A DNA stretch of 64,000 nucleotides from Trichaptum fuscoviolaceum (Eukaryota; Basidiomycota; Agaricomycetes; Hymenochaetales; Trichaptaceae), in NCBI GenBank assembly GCA_910574455.1, contig CAJSYZ010000009.1, positions 4,419,040 to 4,483,039 of the forward strand. Reading direction: 5' to 3'. Below, piece by piece: positions 36,049 through 49,060 of this stretch. The first letter of the stretch is position 1; each line of letters opens with the position of its first letter. Both the position numbers and the translations under genes were made by a program. The notes under the pieces were generated by a model, which was given only the letters and a program-made list of their open reading frames with translations, made no database searches and was not told where the DNA came from.

Positions 36049-36049
36049 C

Positions 36050-36071
36050 CATCAGGGAAACTACTTTCTGC
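36050..36071 (+). repeat. Left terminal inverted repeat of the 27.5-kb block
   Basis: CATCAGGGAAACT followed by a 9-nt imperfect extension; 18 of 22 positions pair with 63531-63552. Confidence 0.7.
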
Positions 36072-36658
36072 TGAAAGTGACTTAAGTGTTACTTAAACGT
36101 CCTGAGAGACTGAAGTCTTAAATAAGGCAAGCTTTACTTATTCATGCATGTCCTCCCATTATTCAGGACAAGTTGGCTGAAATAAGTGCGGGCTGGCTTA
36201 AATAAGGAAAGATGGCTGAATCAGTGCTCTAAGTGTTTCAGGCATTCTGCACCCCAGTGCTCCAGTGTATCATCCTTTAATTACAGCAGTAGACAAGTGT
36301 TGTAAGACAAATTGCAGTGCTCAAGAGTCTAAGTGCATAAGAACGTTCCAAGTATTTCATTGCATCAGAAATATATAAGACAACATTATGTAGCTATCAG
36401 TGCCTCAGCGTTCAAGTACATCAGTCATTTACGCAAGACTAAGCATAGCAGTCGCTATCATGGGATCCGCCACGACATTATCCTGAACCTCTTCCGTGAC
36501 GGGCAGTGGCAGGCCACATTTCGCTGCCGTGCCTTTGTTTCTACTGCTACGCCAAAGAACATGCAGAATTGAAGACTGCTCTGCGAGTCGATGGTAATAT
36601 AATGTTGAGCGCACGGACAGAAACGAAAAGAAGAGGCTCACTAGTGATTGATTTGCCC
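36072..36658. other. Left subterminal region
   Basis: No gene. It has repeated ATAAGG, TTCAGGAC, TTTCAGGC and CAGTGCTC words, also found as reverse complements at 63,060-63,530. Confidence 0.5.
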
Positions 36659-39600
36659 TTAGAAGTCTACGCAGTCCGTAGCCGAATCCCATTTTGAAGC
36701 GTCGTCCTCCTCATGATCACCATCTCCACCTAAATCCTTGTCCTTGTCCTTGCCCTCGCCCTCGCCCTCGTCCTCGCCGTCGCCCTCGCCGTCGTCCTCG
36801 CCCTCGTCATCGCCCTCGCCCTCGCCGTCGTCCTCGCCGTCGTCCTCGCCCTCGCCGTCGTCATCGCCCTCGCCGTCGTCATCGCCCTCGCCGTCGTCAT
36901 CGCCCTCGCCGTCATCATCGCCCTTGCACTCAATCTTGTCAACTCCCTCGTCCCCGCTCTCACTCAGGTTGTCGTCACCCTCAGCATTAGCATGCTCGTC
37001 CTCTGCATCACCTTCCACCTCGCCTCTATACTCAGCCACCTCACGCTCTTCGCCCTTATCGTCGGTTCCGTCGGTTCCGTCTTCCCAATTATCAGCGTCT
37101 TCGTCATACGCTTTTTCGCAGGTCGAATCTGCATCTATAACGTCAAAATACAAGGAGAAGTCCCTGCCAGTGATACCCGATCCACAAGTTCGGTGTTCTT
37201 TCTCGTATCGATATCTGTACTGGCATCGTAAGCTAGGAGGCGGGATCGAACCTTTTCCCAGTTTGATTCAGTGAAGAAAGAGGGATTTGACAACAAGTTA
37301 ACATAGTCGTCCGTATGAGGTTGCCACAGAGCGCTAGTGAAATACCACTCAGCGCCGCCAAGTTCTTCTTTGATATTTTGCAACCGAGCCACCTGTTTAT
37401 CAATGGCAACCTTGACCTATCCATGGGAAGATCAGCGAATAAGGACAATATAAGTGCTGAAAAAAGTAGATACCGCTGTTGCCGCAAGGGCGAGGGCACC
37501 GATAGGCTTTCCTATGGTGTTTCTGTCCAGTATTTTATGCCGACCCATGGCCAAGACAATGTGTACGGACAACACTGAGACCACAAGGTCAGAGCAGAAC
37601 AGTCCTTGCTTCTGTAAATTAGGGTCAATGCATGGACACAAAATGCGACAATAAATACTCTTTTACTTACCCTCTCCATACTATACCAGCTTTCCCATAG
37701 AAACGGTTCGGCTTTCTTCTTGTCAACTAGCGACTGCAACGTCTTCACAATTGCTTCGTTTCGCATTGATTTTGATTGTTCGCCGCTGATAAAACTTGCA
37801 ACTGATTGCTCAGCTTTCTCAAAAAGTTTCTTGCGCCAGCTATCAGAGCATCTCTGGGCCACCTGAAATACAAGGATCGCATCTCAATTTGGTAAAGGTG
37901 ACTTGGAGATAAGTTAGATTGACTCAACTAGAGAACAGATATCGGCGAACTGAGTTTCGTAACTGAATTCCACAGAATCAAACACTTTCCCCCACAGTGA
38001 GCTGATGAGCTTATTGTCCGGAGTTTGCCATGGTGTGACGGACTTTCCAACTGCGCGAAATAGTGAAGGTAATAGAATATGAGTCCATCCTGCCTGAGTA
38101 CCGGGAGGGAGACACTGGTTCGTCGCCCTTTTCCTGCCTGGCACGCGAGATCCTTCCCTTCCTTCATTTTGATCCTTGTCCTCAAGTCCCACTGATGTCT
38201 GCATATAAGTAAATCAGCAAAATATGTCATAGAAATGAATTTGATTCGACAAACTGAGCTAGTAGTCCGAGAGACTTTGCGATGACCTTGATAAGCCCCA
38301 GTCACTAACACTTCGGGTCCGGGGGTGCAGGATGCTCTCGTCATTGCAAGGGACGGTGCTCGAGGTGCTAACGACATCTTTCGACCACCAGACTATTAGT
38401 AAGAAAAAAAGGTGAATGTCTACATTTAGAGTGTATCAATCGACTCTCACTTACTTCATTATCAGCCACCAGCGACTGCCTCTTGCGATTAGAGGTAGCG
38501 GATCCAAGCTCCGGCTGCAGCACGTCAGAAAGCTGTTATCCGTGGCAAGTGAACAGCTCGAAAAGAAGCACTTACTGTCATATCGGCCTCAGGCCGATAA
38601 GGAATGTCAGAGGGTTTCCTCTTCTTACTCAAGTCCTTTCCGCCTGATCAGATACGAACTTAAAATGCCGGTTACCATAGAATTGACGCTTACTGTGGCA
38701 CCGGCCTGTGTGTCCATGTCAGTCAACAATGACTTCTTGATCTTGACAGCCTTATTAGCCTATTGAGATGGTTTAAAATAAGTAAACATAAAATGAAGGA
38801 ATTCATTGCACGTGAAGGTAGAAGAATTACCACATTAACCTGAGAGTCGGTGTCTGGTGGCGACTTCCTCTTTCCGTTCTTTGTGACTGTGATGTCCTAT
38901 TCATATTCACACATTAGCGCTCAACTTGAAGTGAAGAAGGAAACGAATAGTTGCCACAGGAGAGCACCGGAAGTGAGCCTACAGTGCATCGACACTCACA
39001 CATACCTGTACACGGGGTTCCAAGGCTAGTGATTGCACCTTACAACCATAAATAAGGGGGGAACGAGAGAAGTTGAGATAAGATAGACTTACCGGTGCGC
39101 TAAGCTGCGAAATAGCAGTCCTCTTGTTTGCATCCTATCAAAATACCAATTCAGTAAGCAATGAAGGAAGGATGTACCATGAAGATCACTGTCTGGTACT
39201 CACCTGTCCACCTGGATTTATCTTGTTATTCTTATCCTCGAGTACGGGAAGGGATTACTCAGTAGATTGAAAAAATGTAGAATGATATGACATCGCTTAC
39301 CGTTGAAACCTGCGACCCGGAAAGAGTGTCACGCAATAACTTCCTTTTCTTCGAGTTGACGTTGCTGCTACCTCCATCCTGTTCATGAGACGGCAGTTGG
39401 CAGATAAACAATAACGAAGGAATATGAACAAACGGTCATGGAGCAACTGACATGAATCGAACAGTAATCAGTCGGACTCACACAAGCTTGAGCCGGCCTT
39501 GTTAGCCTCTTCGGATCACTTCCGCCCTATAAACAAGTTATTCAGACTGCATCTGCCATTCTAATGCTCCGTCAACTCACAACATTTGATTCCGAATCGA

Positions 39601-41027
39601 CAAGATGTGCCTTCTGTTGCACGCTGATTGTGCTATTTTTTACACCATGATAGCTTGTAAGGGTTATTGTTTCTCCTTCATCCTCCCAGGGACTTAAGTT
39701 TTCATCATCTGGCAATTCGACGGTGTGTCTGGTGCAGCTTTGCGTCAGCAAGGCTCATAATATAGTGGTAGCAAAGACAAGAGCGTCAATGTTGCAGGTG
39801 AAGGATTTCCAACTTGAAGTTGGGTCTCGGCCCGGGAGCGTCACGGTAGTAGTAGCCTGAGTAGGTAGTCGGGATGATGATGATCATACTAGTATGAGTT
39901 TAATAATTGAGTCTAAATCAAGCTTCTCACTCACCATTACATCGACTTGACAGTACCAGATACTGATTCAGACGCAATGCAAGATTCAAACCTCAAACTC
40001 ACAAATTGATCCTTTCTGAGTCTATCCCTGCCACTGGCACCTCAAGACCTCCACCCTCTTCACCAATGAAAGTGGAATCATCTGTGTTGCGAAGCGCCCT
40101 GACAGGGCGTTTTGTCTTGTCGTTCCGCCTTGACGTAGCGGGCGAGTCTATTATGTCCGTTTCTTCACCAGAAAGACTCTCGTTCGGTCCTGCAGGAGCG
40201 TGAAAGAATGCGTCGCTGGGAGTCACGGTGGCGGCAGACCTGGACATCTTTGCGGTCTGCACACGTGTGCGAAATGGAAGTTCACCTTTGGAATCTTCTT
40301 TCCTAGCCTTTTTTGCAGGCTCCCTGTTTGGCTCATCCATACTCGCTGCTTCGCATTAAGGTGAGTCACAGTGTTCAACCTCCAAGCTTTGAGATCATCT
40401 GAAAATGTATAGGCAATGTTACTCACGAATATCCAAGTCTTCGTTGTGTCCATCTTCACAACCCGATACGTCTTTAACATCGTTCTTCGAGTCTGTTTAT
40501 GCCAGTTCAAATGATCTGTGTCATCACTGATCTAAAGTTGAAGACTTACTGCTAGCTTCGCCTTTTGGCTTTCTACGTCCACGTTTGCCAGTGAGTTTGG
40601 GCACTGTTGAGCCCATCTGGGTGCGTGTCTCAAGAGCCTTTGACAAGTTGTTTTCAAGCTCTACGGTCTCTAGCATCGCTGCTTCTTGGTTCTCTGCTGC
40701 AGTCACCTTCTTGCGAACCTTGTCAGCTGCCTCTTGTTCTTTTGCTGCCCGTTTTTGCTCCGCAGCGAGTTTTTTCCTCTCTTTCGCAACCGCGACTTGC
40801 TGGGCCGCAGCTCTGCGGAAGGCTGCCCGCTCTTCCTTCTGCTTTTCCTTCTCTTCCTTCTCCTTCAATGCCTCATCCCGCCTCTCTGCCTGCCGTACTT
40901 TCCTTTTCTCTTTTTCTTCCTTCTCCCGCAATATCTCCTCCTGTGTTCGTCTTGTTCTGAGTTGTCCAACGACTGCTCTGGGGTGCTTTTCGCTGTTCTT
41001 AGCTCTTGTCTGTCTTTGAGTTGACAT
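36659..41027 (-). CDS. DUF6532-like nuclear protein, many exons
   Basis: Exon 1 (41027 to about 40550) starts MSTQRQTRAKNSEKHPR and encodes a long charged coiled coil (REKEEKEKRKVRQAERRDEA and following), opening with an RRTQEEI motif. A run of very short exons (about 30-110 nt) follows through 40,340-38,260, rich in K/R patches such as KKRKLLRD and KKRKPSD that look like nuclear localisation signals. The C-terminal globular part (38,200-37,200) reads LPSLFRAVGKSVTPW, then AQRCSDSWRKKLFEKA, then GALALAATAV. These resemble the basidiomycete DUF6532 domain, whose function is unknown. The last exon adds a D/E/G repeat tail (36,738-36,930). No stop was met in the exons I joined. It diverges from the transposase gene, the two starts being 278 bp apart. 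Confidence 0.55.
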
Positions 41028-41305
41028 TTTGTGCAGTGTTTTGAGACTTGTATGATGATAAGATGTGTCGAAGGTGCAAGTTCAAGATCAGGGAGGCGGG
41101 GGCGTCTATCTTAGACAAGTTGAAAATTTACGCCCACTACTACCGTGACTACTCTATGACTAATTTTAACTCAGGTTCAAGTTCACTGCCAGTGGCACTC
41201 CGAGTCCGAGTCACTGCCAGTGCTAGCAGCCTGCCAGTGCCAGTGAGGCTCAGCTGTGAGTCCCAATTGTCAACGTGTACTACTACTGAGGTTACATTCA
41301 AGTTG
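41028..41305. promoter_or_regulatory. Divergent intergenic region between the DUF6532-like gene and the transposase
   Basis: This 278-bp region must hold both promoters. It contains clustered palindromic words (CACTGCCAGTGGCACTCC, CCGAGTCCGAGTC, CTGCCAGTGCC) between 41,173 and 41,250. No TATA box is evident. Confidence 0.45.
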
Positions 41306-44300
41306 ATGCCAGCGACACGGAAAAAGCACGATCCCTTTCATTTTCCACCAACTATTCGATGCACCTTGCCCGGCTGTAGTAGGACGTTCAAGAGTCAATC
41401 TGGAAGAGCAAGACATGAATATTCAGCTCATCCGACGTCATTCTTGGCAAGTTCTTCTGCCTGTGGTCACGAATATGAATCGTCACCTATTCGACCCATA
41501 CGAGCTCCAAGTCCTCAACTTGGAGCTCTCCTGAGGTCGTCCGAACTTCCAACAGAGGGTCATTCTGAGAGCGGCTCTGACTCCTACGATTACGATATTT
41601 CCATGCTTACACAGGATATCTCGATGCTCAGTATAGGCCGAGACGAGCTGCTTCAAGATTTGGACAGACCTCATTCTCTGTCCCATTCTGTCACCGGAAG
41701 TGACAGTGGCCGTTCTGAAGACTTGGATTCCGACATTGGAGATTATAAGGAGAGTGAGGATAACTTGAAGGTGTATCACAGATACTTGAATGGTGCGCGC
41801 CAAATTAATTGTTCCCGGTTTACTGTAGCATTTTGACACCAAACATTGTGCAGCCACTCCATGCGATACAGAAGGGAACTTCTTAGAATATGAAGACTCA
41901 CCCGCTCCGCGAAACGAATCTGCGTCAAATGACTGGTTTCCCTATTCGTGTCGAGCAGATTTTGAGCTCGCAGATTTTCTCTATCGAGAAGAGCAAATGT
42001 CTGCTGGGAACATAACAAAGCTTCTGGGAATCATGAAGGCTTATCAGCTGATTCAGGCGGCGGAGAATGTAAAATCTTGCGGATGTTCCAAATTGGATGC
42101 GACAGAGCCTGACGATGACTTAGATCTGGGTTCAACTAGTACGCTACTCAATGGAGACGCACAAAAAATGTATAACGTCATTGATGCTACGAAAGTCGGT
42201 GATGTGTCTTGGAAATCCTTTAGTAACTTCTACACAGACGACAATGGCCAAAAGGTGACAAATGAGAACACCGAGTCATGGAAGAGGAAAGAATATGATG
42301 TTTGGTATCGGGATCCTTTGGAAGTGATCCGGAATTTGGTGGATAATCCAGCTTTGGAAGGCGAATTCGACTATGTCCCGTTTCGTGAGTATCAGCCGAA
42401 GGAGGACTCTGATGACAACAAAGAACGAGTCTTCAGAAACTACATGTCCGGAAACTTTGCTTGGGAACAGGCTGTAAGTCATGAATCATGCAGCATTCAA
42501 AGTTGGAAGAAGTGTATTGATAATCCTTGACTTAGAACAAAATCTTCGCCGAAGATAAAGCGGTCCATGGGTCTATGTTCGTTCCGGTCATCTTAGGGAG
42601 CGACAAGACAACAGTCTCCGTTGGAACTGGCAACAACGAATATTATCCGTTATATCTTTCAATAGGAAATGTATCTAACAAGGCCCGGCGGTCCCAAAAG
42701 CTGAATACAGTCCAGCTCGTAGCATTTCTAGCAATACCAAAGAGTGTGTGTCAAAAACTGAGCTATTCATTTGTGTTCAAGTTCTGATGCTTTGCAGCTG
42801 AACGGCAGTATGAAAAGTCAGATGACTTCCGTCGCTTTAGACATCAAATCTTTCATTTATCTATATCAAGAATCTTGAGTCCACTGAAGACAGCAATGTC
42901 CATAAACAATGAACAAACCATTCTCCGGTGCCCTGATGGTCACTTGCGTAGGTCAGTTCTCGGACTCGGCTCGTATATAGCCGATTATCCGGAACAGGTG
43001 AGTCTATGCGCAATATGCACTGGATGGTGCTGCAAGTAAGTATTGTCCTTTCCAAAAATCACATCCAACTCGAGTTAGAGAAAATGACTTACTGTGGCCA
43101 TATAGATGTACATCACCTCACAAGAATCTAGATAATCCGGAATTTGTTACAAATCCTCGAACAAAAGAGCTACACAAACGATTGATAGAACAGGTGGATG
43201 ACAACAGCATAAGTAGAGCAACGGTTCGAAAAGAGTATGGGTTCCACCAAGATATTGTGGTAAGTGTTCTAAACTCTCCATACAATGTGAGCTGACCACG
43301 ACTATGCTCCATAGCCCTTCACCAATGACTTTCCACGTGCAGATATATGCGATCTCATTTCTCCGGACCTACTGCACCAAATGATCAAAGGCGTATTTAA
43401 GGATCACCTTGTTGAGTGGATTTGCCAGAGCTTGACCACGACAGAGCTGGACGTTGTGGATAAAAGGTGCTGTTTTTTCACAAGTTGTTTAATGTGAATA
43501 CTGCTGCTAATCTCCGCGTAGAATCAGAGTTGCTGCTCCTTTTCCTGGACTTCGCAGATTTCCCGAAGGCCGAGGCTTCAAGCAATGGACAGGCAATGAT
43601 TCTAAGGCACTTATGAAAGTATATGACCTTTCTGTCTTGTTCGAGGCGGTGGTTTGCTGATATTTGATGCAACTTGCTTAGGTGTATCTTCCGGCTATTG
43701 TGGGCATTGCGCACGATGATATGATTCGCGCATTGAGTGCATTTCTTGACTTCTGTTACCTTGTGCGTCGGTACACGATTACAGTCTCAACTCTTGATCA
43801 AATCAAAGCCTCTTTGGATCACTTTCACCGTTATCGGCAAATATTCATAGCTAAAGGCATCCGGGATAACTTCTCACTTCCACGACAGCATGCCATGATC
43901 CACTATCCTACAATGATCCCTCTGTTCGCTGCACCGAGTGGTCTGTGTTCATCGATCACAGAGAATAAACACATTTACGCGGTGAAGGAAACATGGCGAC
44001 GCTCAAACAGAAATGATCCTTTGGGTCAGATGATCACAGCAAACCAACGTCTCAGTAAACTTATTGCATCGAGGGCAGACTTCAAGAGGCGTGGAATGCT
44101 GGAAAGTCCTCTGGCTGAGGCTTCATGGAGAGCTTTGCAAGATGTTCTGCGCAGGAATATGTCAGAGTCGGAGACAGATGACGCTCAGGCTGAGAGGACC
44201 CAAATTCGGAAGGAGCAGATGCACCATGATCATGATACACCCGTAGCTGGCGCAGCTGATGATACAGAGGACTTCTTCGATGACATTGTGGGCAATAATG

Positions 44301-45285
44301 AACTCAACGAAATTGCAGACCTGGAAGATCCCGAAAGCTTAGTGCATGGGCCTCAGCATCTTGCGGTTCATGACATACTACATGCTGAACGCCAGATGCG
44401 CTTGGGTGGCAGAAATGACCCTTTGAGCTTGATGTTAATGGCTTCGAAGTCACGTAAGTATTAGTACTTAGTAACCCATGCTTTTGGTGCTGCACATCTG
44501 ACTTCTTTGATATCATCCTTGCAGAGTCCAGTACGGTGTACCCTAAGCAACTTAACGCTCTTGCGGCGATAAAAGGCCATCCAGAGCTCCGAAAACTCCC
44601 ACAGCTCATTAAAGACTACTTATTCAACAAGTACGAGAAGCACAACTCCAACTTAAGGGGCTCCTCTGGCAGAGCCGAACCAGCAGTTGAATTGGACATA
44701 AGCAATGACTTTTCAATTTTCCATTCAGCCACCGCTTTCTTTGCCTTCCGTGGCGAATCGATCCCTATAGAACAAGCAATGAGGGAGGTGATCAGGTCCA
44801 ATCCCTCTTGGCGCGGAAAGGCAAGACGTGATGCAGTCCTTGTTCGAGTTAATACTCGCAAAAAGGGGTTTGCAGGAATGCGAGTTGCCCGAGTTATGCT
44901 TCTTTTCTCCTTTGCCGTTAGTAAATTGAAACGTCAGGAATGCGCTCTCGTCCAATTTTTCAAGCGTGTTGGAGACTCGCCTGACCAAAAAACAAGTATG
45001 TGGATTGTCGAGCCGGAATATGAGTTAGACACCTTTACCACCTGTCCTGGTGTGAAAGCCAGTGGCAGACGTCACTACTACCACCGTGACTGCAAGGCTC
45101 CGAAGCTATTTGTGATAGGTATAGGGGATATCTTTCGTTTGGCTCACCTCCTTGGGGTGCCAAAGGGTGATGAATGTCCTCCAAAGTCATTGACACCCGA
45201 GGAGTCCTTGGACTTTTATGATAGATTCTATGTTAACCGATTTGTAGACATGCACATGCACGAAACATTGTACGAAAGTAGATAA
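41306..45285 (+). CDS. Plavaka-type transposase (1,162 aa, nine exons, intact)
   Basis: Exons: 41306-41792, 41854-42473, 42536-42743, 42798-43035, 43106-43259, 43315-43466, 43522-43618, 43682-44453, 44525-45285; phases agree throughout. The N-terminus has a C2H2 finger (CTLPGCSRTFKS...H...H). The core shows the family landmarks in order: YRDPLEVIRNLVDNP, FDYVPFREY, MFVPVILGSDKTTVSVGTG, YIADYPEQ, APFPGLRRFP, LSAFLDFCYLVRR, LPRQHAMIHY, GLCSSITENKH and the C-terminal VDMHMHET. The D in GSDKT, the D in ADYPEQ and the E in ITENKH are candidate DDE residues; this assignment is inference. ATG 41306 is the first in frame upstream of the finger. It should act in the nucleus on the ends of its own element. 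Confidence 0.9.
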
Positions 45286-45865
45286 TGATAAAAACAAACT
45301 CTTCATTTAGCACACAAAGTACAGTAGGCACGATGGTTGGAATTCTCTGTACTACGATGTCCATTTTACTACTAGTACTAGTAGTACTTACTAGTAATAA
45401 GTAGACTCCGACTTGGAGTCGGAGTCGGAGTACACTCACTGGCAGGCTGGCACAACTTGAACTTAGACCTTCAAGCTAAATAAACTTTCTATTTTATTTA
45501 ATACAAGTAGTAATCAAGAAAACATTCACATCACAATACCAACGTTTTCAAACTATACCAATACTAGTACTACTAATCTGCGCTGCGCTCGCAGATTAGT
45601 AGTACAGCACAGAGGAGCTTGAAAAGGGAGTAAACTGATGAAAAATATCAGTACAACCCTTCAAGTTGACAAATTGAATAACCTTCTCATAAACATAAAT
45701 GAAATATTCGAATAGTAATAACTTGAACGGAATGTAGAATGAAAAAAAAGCCTCCGAGTCCTTATTGCGTACTAGTATAGTAGACATTTGCGACACAGTA
45801 CAAGCACAAAGTTATCCCACATGAGTGAGGGTCAATATCGTAGAAGCCGGACCTGCCTGAGCACC
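45286..45865. other. Convergent intergenic region with palindromic words
   Basis: It lies between the 3' ends of the transposase and the 607-aa gene. It is rich in ACTAGTAGTACT and GGAGTCGGAGTC words and A/T stretches. No gene. Confidence 0.55.
45567..45605. terminator. Perfect 16-bp hairpin between convergent genes
   Basis: Stem 45567-45582 pairs with 45590-45605 without mismatch around the loop CTGCGCT. It may be an extruded or RNA structure at the 3' ends of both genes; a terminator role is only a guess from position. Confidence 0.4.
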
Positions 45866-47820
45866 CTAGTTACTACCATCGCGAATGGGTCCCGAGCTGA
45901 TGTTCGAAGAGTCGTCTCCAAGAGGATTAAGGTTTTCGAGAAGCGCTAGTAAGATTTTGTAGTCTTCACAAAAAATTGATTCACTACCAACTGCTGTGGA
46001 GACGAAAGAATCCATCTCGCGCTCTGTCGAAAAAAGGTTCTCGCGGTTGAAGTCATAATCGTCATCGGATTGGTGAAGTTTCTGGACTAAGCCACGTAAA
46101 TCACCCTCGAGGACCTTGACAAGAGGGTTGCTGGCGACTACTCCCGCCCGTTCTTGTACTGTCGGTCGAACGTTGAGATGGAGGATTACGTGCATAAAGA
46201 GGTCGTCCGTAAGAATTAATAGACATTTCTTGATCAAATTGAATTTGTTCAGGAAGGTCTGGCGTTCTTTGCGTAGTTCATCCTCGAACTTCTGCCGGTG
46301 TACAGCATCCTCCATCTTGCCCACTTCACCAACAGTGTACAATTTGATGGATGGCTTTGTGGTATCCTGAACAGCATCCTCCTTCTCCACAGCGTCGATG
46401 ACGGAAACAAGCTTGACGAGGTCGCCTGAGCGTGCCAATCGGTGGCGTACATCCACCGCTGAACCGTGTAGAAATACAGCGGAGTAATCAACTTCTACCT
46501 TCATTTTCGGTGTTCGATCTGCCGATGCCGAACCTGCCAATGAGTCTGGGATGGAGACTTCCTGATGAACTTGTGCAATGAGGGCATCTAACAAAACCAA
46601 ACATTCCTTGCACACGTTGTACGACCATATAAGCAGAGGGACGAAGAACCTCAACGCTTGCACAGGACCCCCTATTACCACTGGCGAGTCATTAGGGTCA
46701 CGCCCGGAAGCCGTGCGCTGCACTGTCGACGTGGACGAGTCAAGGCCTGATGTGAACACTGGCAGCAAAAATTCCATGGCGTGCGGGTGAGAGTAGTTGT
46801 CATTGGTAGTAGAGTTTTGGATCGCCGTCGGAAGTCGAATCATTGCCTCGACCGTGACGCGTACTAGCATCATTAAGGTAAGAGGATTCGAAGAACTTGT
46901 TCTGAAAGCAGGAGAATATGGAATTCTGGTGTATCCACCTCCCATCCCCTTTTAAGCCAACTGGATAGAACACGTAGTGTGAGTGATAAAAGACCGTTAC
47001 GCGATCCAGAAATTTCGACCATCCGGTACCATTGATGAACCTAGTATAGTACTCTCGGCGTTCTCGCGATATGAACTCAGAACTTGGAAGGAGCTCCGCA
47101 AGCGCCAACACCACCATTAACCTTATATCGCCTACAGTGTTCCGAATAGCAAATTCAGCGGACGTCCACTGGCAATCACCGGAGAAGAAAGTCAGTACAA
47201 ATATTATCACGACTGGTACACTGCCAGTGGCAAGTCCGAGTTGTAATGAATTTATGACTTACGTTTGTAAGGTGCACATCATTCAAGTCGCCCATGTACT
47301 TGAGGAGATTAGTCAAGTTCCGTACTGCCCGGAAGTTTATCAACAACTGCCTTTTCTTGACTTTGTCTAGCTCCTCTTGGTAATCATGAAGGGCTTGTCT
47401 TGTCTGTTGGACCACTATCTTAAAGATGGCCACCGTGGAGAGAAGAAGTTTGTCATTCTGGGTCGCATAACGGCGATAAGAATTATGCCGTATCTCGTTA
47501 ACTATCTTCGTGGAGAGTGTGTCAATGGCCTGGATTCCGACGTTCGAGTTCTTAGCGAACACGTCAAGTCGTTTGAGGAGATCGCCTTCGACGAAGCCTG
47601 TAGAGCCGTGAAAGTCTAGAGAAAGTAGACGACCATCTGTCTTCAATTGAGTCTTGCGCTCGATGTTAGATGATTTGAGTTTCCTACCACTAAGAGGATC
47701 CGCCTCGTAACTTGAATACGAGTCGTCACTAGTAGTACTGCCAGTGTCCGAGTCTGTATCATGGTCATCCGGATCGCTGAAGTAGAGGTATGACATTTTC
47801 AGAGTCTTGTCAAAGAGCAA
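45866..47820 (-). CDS. Unknown protein of 607 aa (three exons)
   Basis: Exons 47820-47263, 47168-46939 and 46901-45866 join in frame with no stop. Intron 1 contains the words CCACTGGCAGTG and ACTCGGACTTG; intron 2 is only 37 nt with a GTGGAT donor. An alternative start is MSYLYFSDPD, eight codons downstream. The N-terminus is acidic and serine-rich (DPDDHDTDSDTGSTTSDDSY). The rest looks helical and soluble, with no signal peptide or membrane segment. I do not recognise a domain. It points away from the 1,043-aa gene across a 1.24-kb shared upstream region. Confidence 0.6.
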
Positions 47821-49060
47821 CTTGAATAGTGAAAGTGGGCTCGAGCTTTCAGCTCAGTGAGTACTTATACGGCAACAGGGGGATCACTAGCACACGCCGC
47901 TGTGGCCCCGTCGGTACTACTATGTAGTAACTTGAGTTGAAACCATACCCGCAGGCTGCCCAGTGGTCGCCAGCACTGGTGGCAGCAGTGCCACAGTGGC
48001 ACAGGACCCCAGCAACTTGAACTTGAACAAGTTCAAGTTGAAGCCCTAGTACTAGTACTGCCAGTGCCAGCCTTAGCCTGAGTACTATATACTCAGGCTA
48101 CTGCTCGGGCCGTGACACCGGCGCAGATGATCATGCCGGGCCTTCAAGTTCAAGTTGTCCGGATAATTGTTCTTTGAAAAGTTTGAGCTCAGGCTCTAGG
48201 CTTACTACTAGTAGTAGTAGTAGTACACTGGCATTCCAGATAGTATTTGAAGGAATCAAAATTTGAAAAATGTGAAGTAAATTTCCAGCTAAATCACCCC
48301 AAAAAGTGCGGAGGCCTGTTCAAGTTGCAAGTTTGGCTAACAATGCCCTATACTAGTAGTAGTATTCAAGTTGTTGCTGAATTCTTCTCTGAAAGACCGG
48401 GCGCCGATCCTGAACTTCGATTCTTTTTTCCGACCTAAGGCTTGTACCACTGCCAGTGGCAACTTCAAGTTCAACTTGAAGTTGACTCGGAGGCGGCAGA
48501 CCCCGGCAGTGGCCCGGCACAACTTAAAGGCCTGCCAAAGCTTTTATCGGATTTGGATAGTAACCATCCCCGGATCATGATGCAACCAACTTGAAGGCAT
48601 GGCCCGGGTACGGAGTCCGGATGAAAGGACTGCCAAAGGCCTGCCCGGCAGTCCGACTAAAATTGCGCTAAAAGTTCCCAGTCCCGCTCTTTTCCGAATT
48701 CTAGTACTACTAGTAGTAAGAGAATCCACAGTTCAAGTTGAAGTGTTTTGTCCGGATAAAACCCATCCATTCAAGAGTTTCCGGCAGGCCTAGCCTGAGT
48801 ATGATACTACTAGTAGTAGTAGTACTATTCGGACTCCTCGGGGTCCTAGCGCCACTCGGAACTTGAGGCTCCGACTTACTAATACTATCTGAGACAGCAT
48901 CATGATCAGTGATAAGCTGAGTTCAAATTGTAACAAGTACTACATAGTAGTACATACTACTACGCCAAGGCTGCGACCCTGACCCTGTGCCCATCGCCGT
49001 GTCACTCAGGCTCACTCACTGGCAGGCTGGCAGACTCCGAGTCTAACTGCACAATAAACA
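47821..49060. promoter_or_regulatory. Divergent 1.24-kb upstream region packed with palindromic words
   Basis: No gene supported. It holds a perfect 13-bp inverted repeat with 2-nt spacer at 48013-48040 (CAACTTGAACTTG / CAAGTTCAAGTTG) and many ACTAGTAGTAGT, CACTGCCAGTGGC and CTGAGTA-type words. It separates the divergent 607-aa and 1,043-aa genes, so it must contain their promoters. Confidence 0.5.

Noticed and set aside
36694..37274. + strand ORFs with SPSP/RPRPR repeats
   Set aside because: They are shadows of the acidic repeat tail encoded on the - strand.
40585..41024. + strand ORFs rich in S, F and L opposite the DUF6532-like exon
   Set aside because: Reverse reading of a charged coiled-coil exon gives such sequences; the - strand has the start codon, splice sites and domain context.
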